A stretch of DNA of 7,640 bases from Euryarchaeota archaeon UBA175. GTDB lineage: Archaea > Thermoplasmatota > Poseidoniia > Poseidoniales > Thalassarchaeaceae. The notes under the pieces were generated by a model. The model worked only from the letters and a program-made list of their open reading frames with translations, had not been told where the DNA came from and did not search any database. Positions within the stretch are counted from its first letter, which is position 1. Every line of letters starts with the position of its first letter. Of this stretch, positions 1-5,971 are shown piece after piece. Both the position numbers and the translations under genes were made by a program. The stretch is taken from NCBI GenBank assembly GCA_002497895.1, contig DAFD01000042.1, positions 2,734 through 10,373 on the forward strand, given 5' to 3'.

Positions 1-1169
1 CCGAGTTCTTCGATACGGGCCAGTCCTGCTTCAGTCCAAGCGCTCCGAGTTGGCGGATCGGTTGCTTGTGCGAGCGCGCCCTTCCACGATTCGAGGTCGC
101 CCCGCTCAATGAGCCGCCCATTACTACCGTCAACTACAGTCTCTCGATAGCCTCCCTCATTGACGAAGATAGGCGGAACGCCAAGAGCCATCGCTTCGAT
201 TGGTGTCAATCCAAAGGCCTCGCCATGAGCCAATCCGACTACTGCCGCGGCATTACGCATGATAGCGCGCATGGCTTCTGATGAAAGTCCAGAGAGAACT
301 CGAACAGTAACTCCGTTTCGTTCTCCATAGGCTTGTAGTGACTCGATATCATCGGCGGAACCACCGCCGATGACGACAAGTTCGAGACCGCTTCCGACAA
401 GGTGCTCGACCGTCTCGTAAGTTCCCTTGAACCTCGAAATCCGCCCGATTGTCACAGCATACGTTCCAACCTCACCAACTCCTGCGGCTTCGTATGCCGC
501 AGTCTCTCCAAAACTCGGCTCGCTAGGGAACTCTGAGAGATCTACAGAAGGATGTAGAACTCCTCCATCAATGTTGTAGATACGCTTGAGATTCGAGGCA
601 GAGAAGGAGGAGTTGGCACTTACTATCCAGTTTGGATTGTTGCCGAAGCCTCGGAATGAGGCTTCGATTCGCGCCCGCTGCCGTCTTTGCAGAATGTGCA
701 AGAGGCGCGGGCGCCATCCACCACTACCATCCGGCTTCAGGTGGCTGATATCATCATGAATACCTGGTTTTGATTCAAGGAAATGCAAGTGCATTGGCTT
801 GTCGGCAGGAACTAGGGCTGGAAACTCCATCGAACCATTCCCGCCGGTCAGATGAATCGCATCGGCCCACTCGATTGCTTCGGCAGCTGGAGCAAATGCT
901 CGCCATGCAGCCGCTGCACTACGTTCCTGACCCGCGACGATCTCGTTCCACAGGCCGCCTTCAGCCTCCCAATGTTGCTCCGGGCAAAGGACTTCGACCC
1001 CTATCGATTCAATTAGAGAGCGCTGCGAATCACGTAGGTTTAGGCAAAGAAATCGAACCTCGAATTGCTCAGCAATAGCCGGAAGATTTCGCAGCAAATC
1101 GCGTGCTGCGCCACCATAGACGGTCATCGCCGCCTTGACGACCAATAGCCTACGCCTGCGCTCATTCAC
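1..1169 (-). CDS. GT4-family glycosyltransferase, 3' end cut by window edge
   Basis: Reading the minus strand gives 389 codons with no stop, and the frame runs off the left edge, so the C-terminus is missing. The protein has the two-Rossmann GT-B layout of GT4 retaining glycosyltransferases, which move a sugar from a nucleotide-sugar donor to a lipid, glycan or other acceptor in the cytoplasm. The N-terminal strand RRLLVVKA is followed by YGGAARDLLR (residues 18-27). The C-terminal domain begins near TIGRISRFKG (240-249), with VVIGGG at 265-270. The GT4 signature E-x7-E is EAFGLTPIE (317-325), followed by GGYRETV (339-345). GT4 enzymes are usually 350-420 residues, so probably only a few tens are missing. 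Start: GTG at 1169 places a short basic leader before the first strand; the next ATG (1125-1127) would remove that strand. No clear ribosome-binding site was seen. Donor and acceptor cannot be told; cell-surface glycan, glycolipid or S-layer glycosylation is possible. It is divergent from thrC and probably a separate transcript. Confidence 0.9.
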   Translation of the reverse strand, partial: MNERRRRLLVVKAAMTVYGGAARDLLRNLPAIAEQFEVRFLCLNLRDSQRSLIESIGVEVLCPEQHWEAEGGLWNEIVAGQERSAAAAWRAFAPAAEAIEWADAIHLTGGNGSMEFPALVPADKPMHLHFLESKPGIHDDISHLKPDGSGGWRPRLLHILQRRQRARIEASFRGFGNNPNWIVSANSSFSASNLKRIYNIDGGVLHPSVDLSEFPSEPSFGETAAYEAAGVGEVGTYAVTIGRISRFKGTYETVEHLVGSGLELVVIGGGSADDIESLQAYGERNGVTVRVLSGLSSEAMRAIMRNAAAVVGLAHGEAFGLTPIEAMALGVPPIFVNEGGYRETVVDGSNGRLIERGDLESWKGALAQATDPPTRSAWTEAGLARIEEL

Positions 1170-1256
1170 ACCATTGCGTCGGGCCAATTCGCTATGTCTG
1201 CATCGGTGAGTCCGGCTCGATGGGTTTCAAATCAAGCCGTCATACTCGACTCCACG
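1170..1256. promoter_or_regulatory. Divergent intergenic region between glycosyltransferase and thrC
   Basis: If thrC starts at 1257, these 87 bases separate two divergently read genes and should hold both promoters. The best box A candidate on the plus strand is TTTCAAAT (1225-1232). It is centred about 28 bases before the thrC ATG, the distance expected if that transcript is leaderless. No convincing TATA-like element was found at the matching distance from the minus-strand GTG. If thrC instead began at the upstream ATG (1194), only 24 bases would remain. The box call is weak because it rests on AT-richness and spacing alone. Confidence 0.35.
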
Positions 1257-2546
1257 ATGGGTAGCGAGGTTGCATGGCATCTGGCATGCGTTAGGTGTGA
1301 TGCCACTTACCCCGGCCTTGACCCACGATACCGTTGCGATTGCTCCGGCACGCTTGACGTAATCCACGACTTATCCGCGTGCAATTTGACCCGAGAGGTG
1401 CTCGATGCTCGCCTCGCCTCCAAAGCACCTCTCGACCGTTCGGGAGTCTGGCGATTCCGCGAACTAATCCTCCCGCTACCCGATGAAGTGCTAGAGGCGG
1501 CAGCGGCAGCACGTGGTGAGGGTTCGACTCAGTTGTACGATGCGAGTGCGATTGGGAGCGAAGTCGGAGTTGAAGATCTGTGGCTCAAGCATGAGGGAGA
1601 GAATCCAACAGGTTCCTTCAAAGATCGCGGAATGACCACTGCAATCACCGTTGCAAAACGCCTAGGAATGAGTGCTGTTGCTTGCGCATCAACAGGAAAT
1701 ACCTCTGCTTCGATGGCTTCCTATGCAGCGATTTCTGGCTTGGACGCCATCGTCTTCATCCCTGAAGGTAAGATTGCTTTTGGAAAGCTAAGTCAGGCGC
1801 TCGCGTATGGCGCTAAGACGATTCAAATCGAGGGTGATTTTGACGACGCGATGGCGCTTGTTCAGGATGTTTGCGCGAGCGAAGGCATCTATCTAGTGAA
1901 CTCAATCAACCCGTTCCGCATCGAGGGTCAGAAGGCAATAGGATTCGAGATAATGCAAGATCTGGACTGGCAAGTTCCTGACTGGATAGTGCTCCCAGGC
2001 GGCAACCTCGGCAACAACACTGCAATCTCGAAGGGATTACTCGAGCTGCTGGAACTTGGTATCATTGATCGGCTGCCACGATTGGCTGTTGTTCAGGCAG
2101 CCGGCGCCAATCCGCTGTATACGGCATGGCTCGGTGGCCAGAACGTCGAACCTGTGAAGGCCGATACAATCGCCTCTGCCATCAAGATTGGAAATCCGGT
2201 TTCATGGCGTAAATCAATGCGAGGCCTCGAGGCTCTGAACGGTGTCGTGACAGAGGTGAATGATGACCAGATAATGGATGCAAAGGCGCTTGTTGACGCT
2301 GCAGGAATCGGTGCAGAACCGGCTAGCTGCGCCACTGTTGCAGGCATTCGTCGTCTTGTCCAAGAGGGAGTTATTGGTTCTGACGAGCGCGTCGTCGGGA
2401 TTCTCACAGGTAATGTGTTGAAAGATCCCGATATAGTAGTGAATTACCATGCCGGAGAACTCGAAGGAATTGAATCACGGCGCGTAAATGCCCCCATCTC
2501 CGCACGCGCCGATCTCGATGAGATTCGGCGCATCATCCGTCAATGA
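1257..2546 (+). CDS. thrC: Threonine synthase
   Basis: This PLP enzyme converts O-phosphohomoserine and water to threonine and phosphate, the last step of threonine synthesis, in the cytoplasm. From the chosen start it is 429 residues. An N-terminal zinc-ribbon-like segment has Cys at 11, 14, 27 and 29 (CVRC and CDC), as in many archaeal and type II threonine synthases. The PLP lysine is K122 in NPTGSFKDRG (117-125). STGNTSAS (145-152) and PGGNLGN (247-253) match the cofactor-binding loops, and TGNVLKDPD (384-392) is the conserved C-terminal motif. The frame is also open from an ATG at 1194, which would add 21 residues (MSASVSPARWV...) before the Cys segment; I prefer the ATG at 1257 because family members start just before the first Cys pair and it leaves room for a promoter. 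It leads the plus-strand run, 41 bases before the membrane protein gene. Threonine synthase is favoured over threonine dehydratase or cysteate synthase by the Cys ribbon and C-terminal motif. Confidence 0.93.
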   Translation: MGSEVAWHLACVRCDATYPGLDPRYRCDCSGTLDVIHDLSACNLTREVLDARLASKAPLDRSGVWRFRELILPLPDEVLEAAAAARGEGSTQLYDASAIGSEVGVEDLWLKHEGENPTGSFKDRGMTTAITVAKRLGMSAVACASTGNTSASMASYAAISGLDAIVFIPEGKIAFGKLSQALAYGAKTIQIEGDFDDAMALVQDVCASEGIYLVNSINPFRIEGQKAIGFEIMQDLDWQVPDWIVLPGGNLGNNTAISKGLLELLELGIIDRLPRLAVVQAAGANPLYTAWLGGQNVEPVKADTIASAIKIGNPVSWRKSMRGLEALNGVVTEVNDDQIMDAKALVDAAGIGAEPASCATVAGIRRLVQEGVIGSDERVVGILTGNVLKDPDIVVNYHAGELEGIESRRVNAPISARADLDEIRRIIRQ

Positions 2547-2548
2547 AT

Positions 2549-2575
2549 CGCCCGTTGATTGAAGAACGATAGGCG
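2549..2575. repeat. Imperfect inverted repeat after thrC
   Basis: Three bases after the thrC stop codon, CGCC-CGTT (2549-2556) can pair with AACG (2565-2568) and GGCG (2572-2575), around an 8-base loop and with a 3-base bulge (2569-2571). No T-run follows, so it does not look like an intrinsic terminator. It may be an mRNA end-protecting or processing structure, or chance. Confidence 0.25.
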
Positions 2576-2587
2576 GCTCGGAGTTCC

Positions 2588-2914
2588 ATGTTCGACCTCG
2601 CATCGGCGGTCTTCGGAGACTTCCAAGACAGCATTGTAGCGACTTTCGGCGACTCTCTGGGGTGGGTAGTCGGCCACGCGTTAATCGTCGGTACGGTTGC
2701 TCTTCTCTGGTTTACTTGGACTGGCCGAAACCACATCCGTAAGGAGTCAGGATGGGGTAGATCAACACTGCTGGATATGGCAACTGTGACCGCACTTACA
2801 TTGGCGCAGTACGCCGTATACACTGGAACACTTGGATACCCAATCGGTGCATCTCTCGGAGTTGCCTTTGCTGGTACCATGTTTGTACGATGGTGCGTTA
2901 ATGTTCTCAATTGA
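2588..2914 (+). CDS. Small three-helix membrane protein of unknown function
   Basis: I do not recognise this 108-residue protein. It has a short polar N-terminus (about 1-24), then three likely membrane segments: about 25-44 (rich in V, L, W), about 60-80 and about 84-106. The loop between the first two (about 46-59, GRNHIRKESGWGR) is strongly basic, so by the positive-inside rule it should face the cytoplasm. No cleavable signal peptide, Cys pair or catalytic motif is seen. GGAG (2580-2583), four bases before the ATG, is a possible but closely spaced ribosome-binding site. It lies 41 bases after thrC, and its stop codon overlaps the ribosome-binding site of the following ATPase gene, so the two are probably co-expressed. 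A membrane partner for the ATPase is possible but unproven. Its coding status is supported by uninterrupted length, hydrophobic pattern and tight fit between neighbours. Confidence 0.72.
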   Translation: MFDLASAVFGDFQDSIVATFGDSLGWVVGHALIVGTVALLWFTWTGRNHIRKESGWGRSTLLDMATVTALTLAQYAVYTGTLGYPIGASLGVAFAGTMFVRWCVNVLN

Positions 2915-2917
2915 GGA
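2913..2917 (+). promoter_or_regulatory. Ribosome-binding site overlapping upstream stop codon
   Basis: GAGGA (2913-2917) matches the archaeal 16S anti-Shine-Dalgarno and shares two bases with the TGA stop (2912-2914) of the membrane protein gene. It lies six bases before the ATG at 2924 but directly abuts the ATG at 2918. The spacing therefore favours 2924 as the ATPase start and suggests coupled translation of the two genes. Confidence 0.5.
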
Positions 2918-2923
2918 ATGAAT

Positions 2924-4291
2924 ATGGCAACCTTCGGCGACCACCCTCCACTTCCTGATTCGCTCGAGAATCTGCTCGCTGATGAGACGGCGTCTACGGT
3001 TTTCCTGAAGGCGGAATGCCCTCCAAGAGTGAAGGCCGGACACATCAGCGCTCTCCGGTTAGAGGAAGTTTCCAAGGATATCTGGGACAAACCAGCTCTT
3101 GAGAGTCTGTCTGAGGAGTTGATGATGGTGATTGAGCAGCACGAAGCGCGCTCGGATTGTTTCATCGAAATCGAGCGCGAGGGCTGTCGAATCATGCAGA
3201 TTGGAGATTTACGAGTCACCTGCGCTTGGCCACCATTCTCGGAGGCTTGGGAAATCACAGTTGTGCGACCGGTGGCACACCTCAAACTCAGCGATTACGA
3301 ACTACAAGACGAACTTGTGGGGCGTCTATCTGATCACCATCGTGGTGTATTCGTCGTCGGCAAGCCAGGAAGCGGCAAGACGACCTTCGCTCAGGCGATT
3401 GCAGCGCACCTTGACGAGACGGTGGGTGCGATGGTCAAAACTATGGAAGCACCAAGAGATTTGCAAGTCCCTCAGCGCGTTACACAATACGCTCCCCTCG
3501 AAGGTGATTTGGAGAAGACAGCAGAAGTCATCTTCCTCGTCAGACCAGATTTCGTCATCTTTGACGAGGTTCGGCGAGCCCGCGACTTCGAGATTTTCGG
3601 AGATGTCCGCCTCGCCGGTGTAGGATTACTCGGTGTGACCCACGCAAATAGCGCACTGGAAGCCATCCAGAGGCTCGTAGGTAAGGTCGAACTCGGACTC
3701 ATTTCACAAGTTCTAGACACAGTAATCAACATCGAGAAGGGCAAGGTAAGCGAGGTTCTCGAACTCAAGATGGTAGTACGTGCTCCAACTGGAATGGAAT
3801 CAGATCTCAGCCGCCCGGTCATCGAAATCAAGCGATTCCCGAGCGGCGAGTTGACTCACGAAATGTTCGCCTTCGGCTCGGAAATTGCAGTAGTTCCAGT
3901 CAGTGGAGCAGCTGGCGAAGGCGGCAGCCCCGCATGGCGCCTCGCAGCGGAAGAACTCAAGCGCGAGGCGACCCGACTCACAGGGATCTCAGTACTTCAC
4001 GCAAAATTCCTCACCGATGCATCTGCCGACATCTATGTCGACGATTCAGCAATTGGTGCCATGGTCGGCCCAGGCGGCGATGCTATTCGTTCCCTCGAAA
4101 AGGATCTGGGCCGTATCAAACTCAATGTAAAATCAGTAACAGAGCTCCCTCGAGCCCTGAGAAAGAAGGTCGAGCGCGAGTCGTGGGGTGGAAACGACAG
4201 CGATGAATGGCGCTCTCGCTCCGGCAGGCAATGGGAGCACGGCAGCGGAAAGCGCAAGGGCGGCAGGAAGCAAAAACGCGGACGACGCTGA
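2924..4291 (+). CDS. PilT/VirB11-like ATPase with C-terminal KH domain, PIN domain absent
   Basis: This 455-residue protein belongs to the archaeal family usually annotated as PilT-family or PIN/ATPase/KH protein, with a presumed RNA-linked role that is not established. Residues 25-45 (FLKAECPP) match the linker that follows the PIN domain in relatives. FIEIEREG (80-87) and WPPFSEAWEITVVRP (102-116) form the pre-ATPase region. Walker A is GKPGSGKT (146-153), Walker B is FVIFDE (210-215), and GVTHAN (237-242) fits the His-box position of secretion-type ATPases. KTMEAPRDLQVP (172-183) is a family hallmark. The KH domain covers about 355-405, with its GxxG loop as GPGG (382-385). The tail (about 411-455) is very basic and probably binds nucleic acid. 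Relatives such as the Methanocaldococcus protein usually carry about 150-200 more N-terminal residues forming a PIN nuclease domain; here the frame begins only about 25 residues before the ATPase part. No signal peptide or membrane segment is seen, so it should be cytoplasmic. An ATG at 2918 would add two residues. Confidence 0.88.
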   Translation: MATFGDHPPLPDSLENLLADETASTVFLKAECPPRVKAGHISALRLEEVSKDIWDKPALESLSEELMMVIEQHEARSDCFIEIEREGCRIMQIGDLRVTCAWPPFSEAWEITVVRPVAHLKLSDYELQDELVGRLSDHHRGVFVVGKPGSGKTTFAQAIAAHLDETVGAMVKTMEAPRDLQVPQRVTQYAPLEGDLEKTAEVIFLVRPDFVIFDEVRRARDFEIFGDVRLAGVGLLGVTHANSALEAIQRLVGKVELGLISQVLDTVINIEKGKVSEVLELKMVVRAPTGMESDLSRPVIEIKRFPSGELTHEMFAFGSEIAVVPVSGAAGEGGSPAWRLAAEELKREATRLTGISVLHAKFLTDASADIYVDDSAIGAMVGPGGDAIRSLEKDLGRIKLNVKSVTELPRALRKKVERESWGGNDSDEWRSRSGRQWEHGSGKRKGGRKQKRGRR

Positions 4292-4301
4292 AAAATTCAG
4301 C
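4287..4301. repeat. Perfect palindrome across the ATPase stop codon, upstream of the thermosome gene
   Basis: GCTGAA (4287-4292), a three-base spacer AAA and TTCAGC (4296-4301) form a perfect 6-base inverted repeat. It contains the TGA stop (4289-4291) of the ATPase gene and ends 51 bases before the chosen thermosome ATG. It could be an operator bound by a dimeric regulator of chaperonin expression, or an RNA hairpin between the two cistrons. No T-run follows, so a terminator is unlikely. The sequence shows the symmetry; the function is inference. Confidence 0.4.
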
Positions 4302-4352
4302 ATACAGTACTATTCGCAAGGGTTCTTGACGGACTCTTCGGTCGGCGGGCCG
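4302..4352 (+). promoter_or_regulatory. Possible thermosome promoter region
   Basis: This 51-base stretch between the palindrome and the thermosome ATG begins with an AT-richer segment, ATACAGTACTATT (4302-4314), the best box A-like sequence here. If used, transcription would start near 4330-4340, giving a short leader. No Shine-Dalgarno-like sequence stands out before the ATG. Chaperonin genes often have their own heat-responsive promoter, and this is the longest gap in the plus-strand run. The box itself is a weak match. Confidence 0.28.
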
Positions 4353-5924
4353 ATGAGCGAGGAAGCAGGCAAGCCTCCGGTGGTCGTGGTCAGTGAGGAG
4401 ACCAGCGTGACCAGTGGCACGGCCGTTCAGGAAAAGCTCATTTCAGCAGCACGCGTATTTTCGAATCTTCTGAAGCCAACTTATGGCCCACGGGGCCTCG
4501 ATAAGATGCTCTACAAAACCAATGGTTCGACCGCGGTGACCAACGATGGAGCAAAAATCGTAGCCGAGTTGATGGTCAAACATCCCGCTGCTAAGATGAT
4601 GGTGGCGATGGGCAATACCCAGGAAGAGGCATGTGGAGACGGCGTCACAACGACGATGATGCTCTGTGGTGCTCTTCTCGAAGAAGCCAACAATTTACTC
4701 TCCAAAGGACTTCACCCACTTACTCTCGTTGACGGCTATCGAACGGCGATGGCGGTTGCTTCCGAACAGATGGACAGCGACGCTGTTGATGTCGATGAGG
4801 AGCGTCTTTTAGGCGTCGCTGAAACCGCCTTGACCGGTAAGGGAACCGAGGCTGCAATCGATATTTTCGCACCGATGGTGCGCGACGCTTTGACTGCGGT
4901 TGAAGAAAGCGTCGACAAGCCCGGAGCCGAGCATGTAGCGATGTTCAAGATCGGCTCAGGAGGACTCCGCGATAGTCATTTGATTCGTGGTGTTGCTATT
5001 CGCCGCCGAGTTCTGATGGATTCCTTGCCGAATGATTTGGTGAATGCTCGGACAGTTGTTATCGGCGGCGATGTCAAGATTCGCAAGATGACTCGCACCG
5101 CCGAGATTCAGATTACTTCTGCAGAACAGCTCGATGGATTCGTCGAGGCTGAGAGCGAGCGAAAGAGCGAGTTGGCAAAGGCGCTGATTGACTCTGGAGC
5201 GAATTTGATTCTTGCTGGCGGCGAGATTGACCGCGATATTCTGCATGATTTGGCAGATGCGAAAATTCTAGCCGTCCCCGAACTCGATGAATCCGAGTTG
5301 GAAAATGCTGCTGCTGCGACTGGAGCGACAGTCCTCGATTCAGTGTTAGATATCGAAGCGAGCGATCTCGGTTTGGCCGGCAGCGTTCGTTGGGAGCGCC
5401 GACAGGCGACCGACCAAGTCGAGGATATCATCACCATCGATGATTGCAACAATCCGGGCGCCGTCACATTGGCAATAGGTGGTGCTGGGGAGACCGCTAC
5501 TGAGGAGATTATCCGAGGTCTTCACGATGCATTACGAGCTACCAGCATTGCTCTCGAAAACGGACAACTGCTCGCTGGAGGAGGGGCCTCACACGCCCGA
5601 ATTGCACATGCTGTTCGCAAGGCTAGTGAGAACGAGTCAGGGCGCGCACGGCTGGCTATGGATGCCTTCGCGCGCGCACAGGAGACAATCATGGCAACAC
5701 TCGCCGACAATGCTGGCAAAGACTCGCTTGACGCCGTTCTCGAAATGCGCGCTGCTGCTCGAGAGGACGGTCCGGCTATTGGAATCAAGGCCGATGGAGA
5801 GGTTGGAGAGGTTCCAGGCGTATGGCATCCACGGGCGGTTATCGAGGAAGGGCTAGAGTCCTCAGTCGAGACGGCGATGAGTATGCTTCGAATCGATCAG
5901 GTCATCAGCGCTCGCGGCGACTGA
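4353..5924 (+). CDS. ths: Group II chaperonin (thermosome/CCT-like) subunit
   Basis: Thermosome subunits assemble into a double-ring, ATP-driven cage that folds proteins in the archaeal cytoplasm. At 523 residues, the length is normal. The N-terminal equatorial domain shows LKPTYGPRGLDKML (40-53), NDGA (64-67), HPAAKMM (77-83) and GDGVTTT (95-101, with D96 at the ATP-hydrolysis position). The intermediate and apical domains follow (about 145-395), with the conserved Asp in HDAL (D392). The C-terminal equatorial part has LLAGGGA (406-412), LADNAGKDSLD (450-460) and MLRIDQVI (511-518). The frame extends 55 codons upstream, but those overlap the end of the ATPase gene and do not resemble the family; the ATG at 4353 gives the usual N-terminus. 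Oddities: the usual GDGTTT has Val at residue 98, the Glu residues usual after GGGA are replaced (GGGASHAR, 409-416), and the Gly/Met-rich C-terminal tail of many thermosomes is absent. It is probably one of several paralogous subunits; which one cannot be told. purH follows 47 bases later. Confidence 0.95.
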   Translation: MSEEAGKPPVVVVSEETSVTSGTAVQEKLISAARVFSNLLKPTYGPRGLDKMLYKTNGSTAVTNDGAKIVAELMVKHPAAKMMVAMGNTQEEACGDGVTTTMMLCGALLEEANNLLSKGLHPLTLVDGYRTAMAVASEQMDSDAVDVDEERLLGVAETALTGKGTEAAIDIFAPMVRDALTAVEESVDKPGAEHVAMFKIGSGGLRDSHLIRGVAIRRRVLMDSLPNDLVNARTVVIGGDVKIRKMTRTAEIQITSAEQLDGFVEAESERKSELAKALIDSGANLILAGGEIDRDILHDLADAKILAVPELDESELENAAAATGATVLDSVLDIEASDLGLAGSVRWERRQATDQVEDIITIDDCNNPGAVTLAIGGAGETATEEIIRGLHDALRATSIALENGQLLAGGGASHARIAHAVRKASENESGRARLAMDAFARAQETIMATLADNAGKDSLDAVLEMRAAAREDGPAIGIKADGEVGEVPGVWHPRAVIEEGLESSVETAMSMLRIDQVISARGD

Positions 5925-5971
5925 AATTGGCCTCCGCGAACACTTCAAGCCGGATGCGGCTACGCCGTTGT

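Noticed and set aside
770..1078. Plus-strand open frame of 102 codons
   Set aside because: It lies antisense to the glycosyltransferase, whose frame carries clear family motifs; this translation has low-complexity, Arg/Pro/Gln-rich composition and no recognisable fold.
2533..3285. Minus-strand open frame of 250 codons
   Set aside because: It covers the membrane protein gene and the start of the ATPase gene in antisense. Its translation is Ser/Arg-rich without motifs, as expected of a shadow frame.
4188..4352. Upstream extension of the thermosome frame (55 codons)
   Set aside because: It overlaps the 3' end of the ATPase gene out of frame and does not resemble chaperonin N-termini; the ATG at 4353 gives the normal length.
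5636..5684. Repeated GCGCGCAC-like strings inside the thermosome gene
   Set aside because: They fall in Arg/Ala codons of a well-conserved coding region and form no regular array, so they are composition rather than a repeat element.
5916..5924. RGD tripeptide at the thermosome C-terminus
   Set aside because: A cell-adhesion meaning makes no sense for a cytoplasmic chaperonin; a three-residue match is expected by chance.
5822..5971. Upstream extension of the purH frame (50 codons)
   Set aside because: It overlaps the thermosome 3' end and is Arg/Ser-rich; PurH proteins begin just before the RALLSV segment, which matches the ATG at 5972.
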